Shown: in pieces, positions 1 through 7,671 of the stretch
How positions within the stretch are numbered: position 1 is the first letter of the stretch
How the letters are laid out: every line of letters begins with the position of its first letter
DNA from: AC-49 sp963766605
GTDB taxonomy: Bacteria; Actinomycetota; Thermoleophilia; Solirubrobacterales; Solirubrobacteraceae
NCBI GenBank assembly: GCA_963766605.1
Contig: CAVYAT010000007.1
Location: 496,001 to 560,000 of the forward strand
DNA: 64,000 nucleotides
Direction: 5' to 3'
The notes under the pieces: generated by a model
Told to the model about the DNA's origin: nothing
Seen by the model: only the letters and a program-made list of their open reading frames with translations
Database searches by the model: none
Program-made: the position numbers and the translations under genes

Positions 1-561
1 CACGTTGCCGTCGGATCCCGCGACGAGCGATGTCGGGATCGCGGTCTTCAGGATGCCATCGCGGTACTCGGTGATCTGGCCCGCGGGGGTGATCCGGCCG
101 ATCGCCGGGTCGGAGCGCATCGCGCTCGGGTCGGGCGCGTCGTCGCTGAACCAGAGGTTGTGGTCGGGCCCGGTGACGATCCCGCCGATCAGGCTGTTGG
201 ACATCAGGCCGGTACGGAACTCGGTCAGGGTGCCCGACGGGGTGAGCGTCCCGATCGCGGCGTTGAGGTCGTCGAACCAGATGTCCTGGTCGGGCCCGAG
301 CGTCAGGTCGAGGATCTCGACACCGGTGCCGCCGCGGAAGACGGTGGTGTGGCCGTCCGGAGCGATGCTGACGATGTTCGAGCTGCGGATGTTCTCGCTG
401 TCGGTCACCCACATCGTGCCGTCGGTGCCGGCCGTGATGCCGTCGACCTGGGGGAGATGGATCGCGAGCGTCGTCAGCTGGCCCGGGGCCGCCGGCGCGG
501 TCGCCGGCACGGCAGCCGCGAGCGTGACGGCGAGAAGCAGGATGCGGCGCAGGGACCTCAT
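1..561 (-). CDS. Secreted virginiamycin B lyase-like (Vgb/NHL) beta-propeller protein, 3' end outside window
   Basis: The visible 187 residues start with a signal peptide (MRSLRRILLLAVTLAAAVPA, then an Ala-rich cleavage region). They continue with repeated blades of the streptogramin-lyase type, such as GITAGTDGTMWVTDSEN, TLGPDQDIWFDD and GIVTGPDHNLWFSDD, each followed by an IG.ITP-like strand. These blades are typical of the Vgb/NHL propeller superfamily. Most secreted members have no proven lyase activity, so I would not assign antibiotic inactivation. The start at 561 is the only ATG that gives a complete signal peptide. The gene runs off the left edge of the window. It lies 28 bases downstream of the next minus-strand gene and may be cotranscribed with it. 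Confidence 0.75.
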   Translation of the reverse strand, partial: MRSLRRILLLAVTLAAAVPATAPAAPGQLTTLAIHLPQVDGITAGTDGTMWVTDSENIRSSNIVSIAPDGHTTVFRGGTGVEILDLTLGPDQDIWFDDLNAAIGTLTPSGTLTEFRTGLMSNSLIGGIVTGPDHNLWFSDDAPDPSAMRSDPAIGRITPAGQITEYRDGILKTAIPTSLVAGSDGNV

Positions 562-589
562 TGCGTGACCCCGGAGGTTTACTCCCTCG

Positions 590-3500
590 TCAGGACTTCG
601 AGCGGACCGCCGCAAGCTTCGCGCGCCGCGGCGGACCGGTGATCCGCGGGTTGCCGATCCACCCGGCGACGGTCACCCGCAGGCTCGTCGACGGCGCCAC
701 GCGCAGCGTGCTCACCGACGGCGTCCGGCCGGGCGGGAAGAAGTGCTCGCGGCGCCCGTCGGAGCCGGTGACCGCGACCGCGTAGCCGTCGGCATGCCGC
801 AGGCGCGGCCAGCGGATGCGCACGGTCTCGCCGCTGCGACGGAGCGTCAGCCATCCCACCCGGGCCGGTCGTGGCGGACCCGGCGCGATGAAGTGCGCGA
901 CGACCGGCGTCCCGGCGGGGATGCCCTTGTCGGAGGTCAGCTGGGCCTGGATCATGCGCCGGCCGGCCGAGCCGTCCTGCAGCGTCCAGCGCACCGAGCC
1001 CGAGCGCTTGGCGGTGACGGCGATCGTCTGCCCGACGTTGGACCCCCGCTCGACGAAGCGGATCGTGCGGCCGGCAAGCCCGGGCGCGTCCCAGCTCAGC
1101 GTCCGCGTGCGTCCGTGTCCCGTGACCCGCGCGCGGATCTTCAGCGGCGCGAGCGCGGTCGAGCGCGTGACCGTCCCGATCGCCGGTGATCCCGTCTGCG
1201 GGGTCAGCACCCATGTTCCGGCGATCGGCCGCTCGACCCGCAGCAGCGTGATGCCGCCGGAGGGCAGATACGAGCTCGCGAACGCGCCGTCGACCACCGG
1301 CCGCGCGGTGTCCGGTGTCGCGGTCGGCGTGTAGATGCGGCCCTTGGGATCGGCGAGCGTCACACGCGGCGCGCCGCCGACGCCCGCGACGTCCAGCACC
1401 AGTGCCCGCTGCCCGGCGGCGACGGTGAAGCTGCGCCCCTCGGGGGCCGCGAGCGCCGGGCCGGCGGTCAGCGACCGCGAGTCGGCGGGCAGGATCCCCT
1501 CGTGCGGGCGGGTCGGCTGGATCGTGTAGTCGTCGACGTCGCAGTGGGCGAGGACGATCTGCACCACGTCCGGGATGCCGCGGTGATAGCTGTGGATGCC
1601 CCGCATGCCGAAACCGCAGCCGGCGGCCCAGTCGTTGTTGATGAACATCTCCATCGACGCGATGTTGACGCCGTGGAACGCCACCGCCAGCTGGCCGTGG
1701 CCCTGGTAGCGCGCGCGGGCGCCGGCGGGCTCAGCCTCGACCCAGAAGTCGGTCTGGCCGAACATCTCGAACACCGGGCTGTCGGACGGAAACGAGTAGC
1801 CCAGGCGTCCGCTGTAGCTGAAGTAGCCGTCGTTCCAGAACTCCATCGACAGGCGCCCGATCTCGCCGCCGCCGTCAACGATCGAGGCCCGGCCGCCGAG
1901 CCGCAGCGCGTCGGTGCCGTCCGGCAGGTGCAGGAAGTCCCACGTCCCGTCGATCTGCAGCACGCTGACGAGCGACAGCCCGAGCAATCCGCCGACGCGG
2001 GTCGGGTTGATGCCGAAACTGGCGCCGAAGTGGTTCATGAACACGCCCGCGTAGAGCAGGATGCCGGGGTTGAACAGGACATCGGCCGACGCGTAGTTGA
2101 ACTGGCCGTCCTCGAAGATCATCCGGCCGTGGACCTCGATGTGCGGCGTGCGCACCTCGATCCCGGTCAGCACGTCCCAGCGACCGCCGTCGTGGATCGG
2201 GTCGCCGGTCCCCGGCGGCTCGTAGACGAACCCGAGCTGTTTCAGGGTCAGCACGCCGAACGTCGCGTTCTCGATCCGGAAGCGCAGCGAGTCGAGCTGT
2301 ATGCCGCCGAGCGCGAGGCTCGCGCGCAGCCGCACGCCGGTCGTGACGTCGATGCCCGAATGGATCGATATCTGGACGTCGAGCACGGCATCGAGCGTCC
2401 CGGTGTCGATGCCGACGCCGATCTGGCCGGTGATCGGGAACCCGGCGACCCTGAAGCAGTGCGAGGCGTCGCTGTCCTGGCAGTCGTCGCCGTTCTCGAC
2501 GCCGAGCGAGGCGATCCGCGCCGTGCCACGCACGCCGGTCGGCATCGGCCAGTGGAAGCCGTCGGGACCCGACTCGTACCACGTGATGTCACCGTCGGGC
2601 GAGTTGAGGCTCTTGATGACGAAGTCGCCGTGGCCGACGATCGTGTTGTGGGCCTCGTCGAACGTGACCGTCGCGGCCGGGTCGCCGGTCACGAACGACA
2701 GGCCGTTCATCTCGACGACGTAGCGGTCCCACTGGCTGGACTCGACCATCCCCGACGCGGTCGTCACGTCGCCGTGCTTGGTGATGCACGCCGCGGTGAT
2801 GCGCAGGATCCGGATCGACGCCGACGTCTCGCAGTTGGCCCGCGCCGCTGCCGGGTCGATCTCGACCGTGCCGCTCGCCGAGTTGTGGTTGCTGTCCATC
2901 ACGCTCACGTGGACCGTCTGCGCGTGGCCGGAGGTGGGGAGGTGGACGACCGGGTTCGGGCCGGTGTTGGTGTCGGTGCGGCCGTCGCCGTCGACGTCCC
3001 ACGCGTAGGCGACGACGTGGGCGCCCGGCGCGATCACCGTGGCACTCGCGTCGACCGTGGCGACGGCGCCCGCCTGCGGCTGGCCGTGGGGCAGCGCGAG
3101 CACCACGACCGGGATCGGCGGTGGGCCCGGAGGGGGCGCCGGCGGATCCGGGAAGGCGATCCCGTCCTTGACCCGCACGCTTATTCCCGCCTTGCCCGGG
3201 CCGCAGGTGCGCTCGCCGGGGTTGGCCAGCGCCGGCGCCGCATCGGCGACGTCGGGCATGACGTCCCACGGCCCGCCGCTGTCGAGGGGCGCCTGCGCGA
3301 GCGCCGTCCAGCGGAACGTCGCGAGCCCCGGTGCCACGAGCGCCGGATCGAAGGAGAAGGTGAAGGTCTCCAGGCCGCCGCTCAGCGTCGCGTCGACCGT
3401 CGTCGCCGCGCCGCTGTCGACACCGGTGAGCTCCTGGCAGTCGGTGGTGCTGCCGATCTGGTCGAGCGTGCGCAGCTTGACGTCGACGCGCACGCCGTCG

Positions 3501-3766
3501 GGGTTGCGCGTGGCGACGATCTCGTGGTCGGCGAGGCCGTCGGCACTGGAGTCGATCAGGACGTGCACGCCGATCTGAGCCCGCAGCGACGCGCCGTAGG
3601 TGCTCTGATCGAGGCTCACCGTCAGCGACGCCGACGTGGGGCCGACGTCCCAGGCCAGCGACCGCAGGTCGGCCCGGCCCGACGCGCCGGCCGGGGCGTC
3701 GGCGGGATCGGTGACCGTCTGCGTCGCCGCCTGCGCCGCGCCCGGGACCAGGGCGAACGCGAGCAT
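590..3766 (-). CDS. Large secreted protein with PKD domain
   Basis: A 1058-residue exported protein of unknown function. The hydrophobic start (MLAFALVPGAAQAA) reads as the end of a signal peptide. The frame stays open upstream without a better ATG, so a non-ATG start some 10-20 codons earlier, adding basic residues, is possible. Residues about 15-200 form a beta-rich domain with DSSADGLADHE, suggesting calcium-binding turns. A proline linker (about 205-218) leads to a PKD domain at about 220-305 (AYAWDVDGDGRTDT, then VHVSVMDSNHNSA). The middle part is beta-rich and unrecognised. The C-terminus looks like fibronectin III or Ig-like repeats with basic residues. It is probably a cell-surface or matrix protein. 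The product is real by length, codon use and architecture; the function is unknown. Confidence 0.75.
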   Translation of the reverse strand: MLAFALVPGAAQAATQTVTDPADAPAGASGRADLRSLAWDVGPTSASLTVSLDQSTYGASLRAQIGVHVLIDSSADGLADHEIVATRNPDGVRVDVKLRTLDQIGSTTDCQELTGVDSGAATTVDATLSGGLETFTFSFDPALVAPGLATFRWTALAQAPLDSGGPWDVMPDVADAAPALANPGERTCGPGKAGISVRVKDGIAFPDPPAPPPGPPPIPVVVLALPHGQPQAGAVATVDASATVIAPGAHVVAYAWDVDGDGRTDTNTGPNPVVHLPTSGHAQTVHVSVMDSNHNSASGTVEIDPAAARANCETSASIRILRITAACITKHGDVTTASGMVESSQWDRYVVEMNGLSFVTGDPAATVTFDEAHNTIVGHGDFVIKSLNSPDGDITWYESGPDGFHWPMPTGVRGTARIASLGVENGDDCQDSDASHCFRVAGFPITGQIGVGIDTGTLDAVLDVQISIHSGIDVTTGVRLRASLALGGIQLDSLRFRIENATFGVLTLKQLGFVYEPPGTGDPIHDGGRWDVLTGIEVRTPHIEVHGRMIFEDGQFNYASADVLFNPGILLYAGVFMNHFGASFGINPTRVGGLLGLSLVSVLQIDGTWDFLHLPDGTDALRLGGRASIVDGGGEIGRLSMEFWNDGYFSYSGRLGYSFPSDSPVFEMFGQTDFWVEAEPAGARARYQGHGQLAVAFHGVNIASMEMFINNDWAAGCGFGMRGIHSYHRGIPDVVQIVLAHCDVDDYTIQPTRPHEGILPADSRSLTAGPALAAPEGRSFTVAAGQRALVLDVAGVGGAPRVTLADPKGRIYTPTATPDTARPVVDGAFASSYLPSGGITLLRVERPIAGTWVLTPQTGSPAIGTVTRSTALAPLKIRARVTGHGRTRTLSWDAPGLAGRTIRFVERGSNVGQTIAVTAKRSGSVRWTLQDGSAGRRMIQAQLTSDKGIPAGTPVVAHFIAPGPPRPARVGWLTLRRSGETVRIRWPRLRHADGYAVAVTGSDGRREHFFPPGRTPSVSTLRVAPSTSLRVTVAGWIGNPRITGPPRRAKLAAVRSKS

Positions 3767-3867
3767 CGCGACGGCCAGATAGCGGCCCCGCGAACCTGCG
3801 GCGGGCGAGCGCGTGGTCCCGCCCTGGTTGGGCCGAAATCTGGTCTTGATCGGACGAGTGTCATCGC

Positions 3868-3904
3868 TGGCCCAACGGAATGCAAACCTGGCTCAACGAA
3901 ACGC
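3868..3904. repeat. Two 16-bp direct repeats at 21-bp pitch upstream of the PKD gene
   Basis: TGGCCCAACGGAATGC (3868-3883) and TGGCTCAACGAAACGC (3889-3904) match at 13 of 16 positions. They are spaced exactly 21 bp apart, two helical turns, in the gap between the PKD gene and the MFS gene. A regulator binding site is possible; no regulator is identified. Confidence 0.35.
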
Positions 3905-3919
3905 TAACGGCAGCAAGAA

Positions 3920-5365
3920 CTACGCGGGGACGGCCTCTCGCTCGGCGGCCGGAGCCTCCTGGGTCGCGTGCGCCATCGCCTGCGGGTTGGCTCGGATCAG
4001 CGTCGCGCCGATGACCGCCGCCGCGCCGACAAAGGCCGAGCCGACAAGGAATGCGAGGTGGTAGCCGCCGGTCAGCGCCGCGGCGCTCTGCGACCCGCCG
4101 AGCGCATTGGTCCGCGCTGTCGCGATCGCGGCCAGGACGGCGAGACCGAGCGCGCCGCCCATCATGAACGACGTGTTGACGATGCCCGACGCGACGCCCG
4201 CATCCTGCGGCTCGACATCGCCCATCGCCGCCAGCAGCACCGGGTTGAAGCCGATCCCCGCGCCGAGACCGAGCAGCACCATGCTCGGCAGCACGTCGGT
4301 GAAGTAGTCGCCGTCGACCGGCGCACGGGCCAACAGCGCCAGCCCCACCGCCGCGCAGCCGAGCCCGCACGCCAGCGGCTTGCGCAGCCCGAAGCGCAGC
4401 ACGAGCCGGGCCGACACTCCGACCGACATCGCCATCATCACGAGATTTCCGGGCAGGAACGCGAGACCGACGTGCAGCGGGTCGTAATGCAGGACGAGCT
4501 GGAGGTAGAGCGACGACAGGAAGAACCAGGCGAACATCCCGGCCGCCCACAGCACGCCGATGACGTTCGCGGTGGCCAGGTTGCGCAGCCGGAACAGCTT
4601 CAGCGGCATCAGCGGATGACGCGTGTGGGCCTCGATCCACAAGAACAGGGCCGCCAGCGCGACGGCGCCACCGAGGCAGCCCAGCGTCTTGGCCGACGTC
4701 CATCCGTCCTGGTTGCCGCCGACGATCGCGTACACGGCGAGCATCAGCGCCGCGGTGACGGTCACGGCGCCGGCGATGTCGAGCTGCGAGTCGGCGGCCG
4801 GGGCGTCGCTGGTGGGCAGCAGCCGCCGCGACAGCGCGATCACGATCAGGCCGATCGGCACGTTGATGAAGAAGATCCAGTGCCAGTTGACCTCGGTCAG
4901 AAAGCCACCGAGCACGACGCCGACCGACCCGCCACCGGCGGCCACGAACCCGAACACGCCCATCGCCTTCGCGCGCTCGGTCGGGTCGGTGAACAGGTTG
5001 ACCATCAGCGACAGCGAGACGGCCGAGGCGATCGCGCCGCCGACGCCCTGGATCGCGCGCAGGCCGATCAGCATCTCCTGCGAGTTCGCGATCGCGCAGC
5101 CCAGCGACGCGATCGTGAACACGGCGATCCCGATGATGAACAGGCGCCGGTGGCCGTAGAGGTCGCCGAGCCGGCCGCCGAGCAGCAGGAACCCGCCGAA
5201 CGTCAGCAGGTAGGCGTTGACAACCCACGCCAGCGACGCCTGCGAGAAGCCGAGGTCGTTCTTGATCGACGGCAGCGCGACGTTCACGATCGTCGTGTCG
5301 AGGACGATCATCAGCGTGCCGAGGCACAGGACGGAGAGGGCTATCCAGCGATGGCGGGTGGTCAT
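3920..5365 (-). CDS. MFS drug-efflux transporter, DHA2 (EmrB/QacA) type
   Basis: A 481-residue membrane protein with about 14 predicted helices, expected to export drugs or other hydrophobic compounds using the proton gradient. Family marks are LDTTIVNVALPSI in helix 1, motif A (GGRLGDLYGHRR, about 63-74), the long run of Gly/Ala in GVGGAIASAVSLSLM, and antiporter motif C with GVVLGGFLTEVNWHWIF at about 150-170. Length fits the 14-TMS DHA2 family. The start at 5365 lies only about 10 bases after the -10 element of an ECF-type promoter (5375-5400), so the mRNA is probably leaderless. It diverges from the STAS gene, which has the same promoter motif. The substrate cannot be read from the sequence. 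Confidence 0.9.
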   Translation of the reverse strand: MTTRHRWIALSVLCLGTLMIVLDTTIVNVALPSIKNDLGFSQASLAWVVNAYLLTFGGFLLLGGRLGDLYGHRRLFIIGIAVFTIASLGCAIANSQEMLIGLRAIQGVGGAIASAVSLSLMVNLFTDPTERAKAMGVFGFVAAGGGSVGVVLGGFLTEVNWHWIFFINVPIGLIVIALSRRLLPTSDAPAADSQLDIAGAVTVTAALMLAVYAIVGGNQDGWTSAKTLGCLGGAVALAALFLWIEAHTRHPLMPLKLFRLRNLATANVIGVLWAAGMFAWFFLSSLYLQLVLHYDPLHVGLAFLPGNLVMMAMSVGVSARLVLRFGLRKPLACGLGCAAVGLALLARAPVDGDYFTDVLPSMVLLGLGAGIGFNPVLLAAMGDVEPQDAGVASGIVNTSFMMGGALGLAVLAAIATARTNALGGSQSAAALTGGYHLAFLVGSAFVGAAAVIGATLIRANPQAMAHATQEAPAAEREAVPA

Positions 5366-5374
5366 GACGATGTC

Positions 5375-5400
5375 GACCGGCGCACTGCTGAGAACTCATC
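5375..5400 (-). promoter_or_regulatory. Proposed ECF-sigma promoter of the MFS gene
   Basis: Read on the minus strand: GATGAGTTC, 13 bases, then GGTC. The same arrangement and spacing occur before the STAS gene and before the ECF sigma gene itself. The -35 halves of the MFS and STAS promoters form a perfect 10-bp inverted repeat (5392-5401 and 5415-5424). Confidence 0.55.
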
Positions 5401-5415
5401 GGTGGGGGGTTGCGC

Positions 5416-5441
5416 GATGAGTTCGGGCGGCGGCAGCCGTC
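5416..5441 (+). promoter_or_regulatory. Proposed ECF-sigma promoter of the STAS gene
   Basis: GATGAGTTC, 13 bases, then CGTC, placed so that transcription would begin near 5448, just before the ATG at 5454. It mirrors the MFS promoter in the same 82-base divergent gap. Confidence 0.55.
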
Positions 5442-5453
5442 TTCTCTTTGTAC

Positions 5454-5660
5454 ATGACGCCCCGGCCCGGCATTGTCTTCTGCGACGCGGGCGGTCTCCA
5501 GGCCGACCTGGCGACCCTCGATGCGCTGGCGCGCATGCAGATCGCCGCGGCGCGGCTCGGTCTCGAGCTGCAGCTGTGTGATTGCTCGCCGCAGCTGTGC
5601 GCCGTGATCTCGTTTGCCGGGCTCGACGAGGTGCTGGGGCGCGGCGAAGCTGACCGTTAG
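5454..5660 (+). CDS. Small stand-alone STAS-domain protein
   Basis: A 68-residue protein that is little more than a STAS fold: GIVFCDAGGLQADLATLDAL (strand 1 and helix 1), QIAAARLGLELQL (helix and strand), then AVISFAGLDEVL (strand and last helix). STAS domains act as anti-anti-sigma factors or in lipid-trafficking complexes (MlaB-like). The phosphorylatable Ser of SpoIIAA-type proteins is not evident; the equivalent region is CDAGGL. I chose the ATG at 5454 over the TTG at 5448 because the proposed promoter would start transcription near 5448. Its stop codon overlaps the stop of the convergent sigma gene by 4 bp (ttag). Its position next to an ECF sigma gene and its shared promoter motif suggest a role in that sigma circuit; this is inference. 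Confidence 0.65.
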   Translation: MTPRPGIVFCDAGGLQADLATLDALARMQIAAARLGLELQLCDCSPQLCAVISFAGLDEVLGRGEADR

Positions 5661-6643
5661 GCCAGGGCGCCGTAGTCCAGCGGTGCGCCGAACAGCGGGA
5701 ACAGCGTCTCGACGTCGAGGAAGAACGTCATCTCGGCGATCTTGCCGCCCGTCAGCTCGATGACCTGGATCGCCCACGGCTCGTAGCCGTCGCCGTTCTC
5801 GGCGGGCTTGTACTGCGCGTAGGCTGGGCGACCGTTGGCGGTGCCGACCGGGATCACCTTCGAGCCCGAGCAGCCGATGCCGGGACCCGACCACCACGTG
5901 AGGATGTCGTCGCGGCCCTGGAGCCACAGGTCGTACGGCGGCATCGACTGGAACGCGTCGTCGCGGATCAGCGCCGTCAGGCGGTCCATGTCGTAGGCCT
6001 CGAACGCCTCGACGTAGCGCGCCAGCAACTCGCGGTCGGCCACCGTCAGCCGCGCCGGCGCGTCGGTGTCGCGGATCTCCGTCTCGCTGAGCGTCGCCCG
6101 GGCGCGCTGCAGCGCGCTGTTGATCGACGCGACGCTCGTGTCGAGCAGCTCGGCGACGTCGGCCGCCGACCAGCGCAGCACCTCGCACAGGATCAGCGCC
6201 GCGCGCTGGCGCGGGGGCAGGTGCTGCAGCGCGGCGACGAACGCCAGGCGCAGCGTCTCGCGCGCCACGGCCTGCTCGGCCGGGTCGGAGACCAGGGCGT
6301 CGGGCACCGGCTGGATCCATGTCACCTCGGGCAGCGTGTTGAGGTTCTCGACGACCGGCTCACGCGCCGGGCCAAGGTCCATCGGCCGCGCGCGGCGCTC
6401 GCGGCCCTTCAGCGAGTCGAGGCAGACGTTGGTCGCGATCCGGTACAGCCACGAGCGCAGGGCCGAGCGGCCCTCGAAGCGGTCGAGGCTGCGCCACGCG
6501 CGGATCATCGTCTCCTGAACCGCATCTTCGGCCTCGAACGGCGAGCCGAGCATCCGGTAGCAGTAGGCGGTCAGCTCTCTGCGGTGGGCCTCGAGCTTGA
6601 GGTCGGAGGCCGTCGCGGTCGGCGAATTGCTCACAACGGTCAT
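5657..6643 (-). CDS. ECF RNA polymerase sigma factor with C-terminal SnoaL-like domain (SigJ/SigX5 type)
   Basis: 328 residues. Sigma region 2 spans about 17-80 (AYCYRMLGSPFEAEDAVQET, then RSWLYRIATNVCLD). Region 4 spans about 130-180 (LQHLPPRQRAALILCEVL, then SVASINSALQRARATL). A SnoaL/NTF2-like domain fills about 190-328 (LARYVEAFEAYDMDRLTALI, then WWSGPGIGCSG, ending in a small beta domain). In this ECF group (ECF41/ECF56-like) the fused C-terminal domain tunes sigma activity in place of an anti-sigma factor. The ATG at 6643 starts just before the conserved N-terminus. A proposed autoregulatory promoter lies at 6673-6698, leaving a leader of about 25 bases. The targets seen locally are the MFS and STAS genes. 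Confidence 0.9.
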   Translation of the reverse strand: MTVVSNSPTATASDLKLEAHRRELTAYCYRMLGSPFEAEDAVQETMIRAWRSLDRFEGRSALRSWLYRIATNVCLDSLKGRERRARPMDLGPAREPVVENLNTLPEVTWIQPVPDALVSDPAEQAVARETLRLAFVAALQHLPPRQRAALILCEVLRWSAADVAELLDTSVASINSALQRARATLSETEIRDTDAPARLTVADRELLARYVEAFEAYDMDRLTALIRDDAFQSMPPYDLWLQGRDDILTWWSGPGIGCSGSKVIPVGTANGRPAYAQYKPAENGDGYEPWAIQVIELTGGKIAEMTFFLDVETLFPLFGAPLDYGALA

Positions 6644-6672
6644 GCTACGGATCCGGGCATGTCGTCTGTGTG

Positions 6673-6698
6673 GACCGCGGTCACGACGCAAACTCATC
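6673..6698 (-). promoter_or_regulatory. Proposed autoregulated ECF-sigma promoter
   Basis: Read on the minus strand: GATGAGTTT, 13 bases, then GGTC, about 30 bases before the sigma start codon. It is the third copy of the bipartite motif with identical 13-base spacing, as expected for an autoregulated ECF factor. Confidence 0.55.
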
Positions 6699-6756
6699 GG
6701 TCGGTCCGAGCAAGGGAGGCCACCCGGACGAACCGGTCGAGGGCTGGTTGCGCGCC

Positions 6757-7647
6757 CTACGCGACCTTCAGCCCGGCCGCCTCCACAACCGCCGGCACCG
6801 CCTCGACCTCCCAGCCCGGGGCCATGATGTGGACGCCGGCGATGCCCTCGACGTCGCGCAGCGCCGCGATCACGTCGGCCGCGATCGCGATCCCCTCGGC
6901 GCGTGCGGCGGCGCCGTCGAGGCCATCCATCCGGGCGAACGTCGCGGCGTCGACCTCGACGCCGGGGATTCGCTCGTGCAGATGCTCGAGCATCCGCCGG
7001 CTTCGCGGCGGCGTGACGCCGACCAGGATCGGCGCGCGGGCCGCAACCCCGGCGTCGCGCAGCGGCGCCAGCCACTGCGCGAACCGCCCGACGTCATAGA
7101 CGATGTTCGTCTGCAGCAGCCCGACGCCGGCGCCGAGCTTGGCTTCGATCCGCTCCTGCGAGTCGACCAGCGGATTCGCCGCGCCGGCGATCAGGAACGA
7201 CGTCGGCGTGGTGAGTGTCTCGCCCGCGGCCAGGCGCCCGTCGTTCATCGCCGCGATCGCGCGCGTCAGGCCCAGCGAGTCGACGTCGCCGACATGCGTG
7301 GCCAGCGCCTCGTAGGGGCCGACCGCCAGCGGGTCGCCGCTCAGCGCGAGCACCGTCCGCACGCCGATCGCCCAGGCCGCGAGCAGGTCGGCCTGAAGCG
7401 CCATCAGGTTGCGGTCGCGCCCGGTGAGCTGGAGGATCGGCTCCAGACCCTCGGCCGCCATCAGGACGGCGCCGCCGAGCGGTGACATCTTGACCGTCGC
7501 CGCCTGATTGTCGGTGACGTTCGCGGCGTCGACGAACGGCGCGAGCGCGCGCGCCGCGTCGCGCACGAGCTCGGCGTCGGGCTCGAGCGGCGGCCCGAGC
7601 TCAGCGGTCACCGCGAAGCGATCCGCGGTCAGGGCGTCGTGCAGCAC
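6757..7647 (-). CDS. Methylenetetrahydrofolate reductase family protein (MetF-like)
   Basis: 296 residues with the TIM-barrel fold of the MTHFR family: start VTAELGPPLEPD, the block AANVTDNQAATVKMSPL, then LEPILQLTGRDRNLMALQADLL, and VLALSGDPL. These match the actinobacterial and acetogen-type short MetF form rather than E. coli MetF. The expected reaction is reduction of 5,10-methylene-THF to 5-methyl-THF, feeding methionine synthesis. No methionine synthase is adjacent; two core-MetE-like genes lie about 20 kb away in a separate cluster. It sits 24 bases downstream of the P450 stop-to-start junction in the same direction, so a shared transcript is possible, though the functions do not obviously connect. 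Confidence 0.85.
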   Translation of the reverse strand: MLHDALTADRFAVTAELGPPLEPDAELVRDAARALAPFVDAANVTDNQAATVKMSPLGGAVLMAAEGLEPILQLTGRDRNLMALQADLLAAWAIGVRTVLALSGDPLAVGPYEALATHVGDVDSLGLTRAIAAMNDGRLAAGETLTTPTSFLIAGAANPLVDSQERIEAKLGAGVGLLQTNIVYDVGRFAQWLAPLRDAGVAARAPILVGVTPPRSRRMLEHLHERIPGVEVDAATFARMDGLDGAAARAEGIAIAADVIAALRDVEGIAGVHIMAPGWEVEAVPAVVEAAGLKVA

Positions 7648-7671
7648 CGGCCGAAGTATGCCTACTCGAGC

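Noticed and set aside
1502..3907. 801-codon open frame opposite the PKD protein gene
   Set aside because: Composition is Arg/Val/Asp-rich without domains; the minus-strand frame has a signal peptide and PKD domain.
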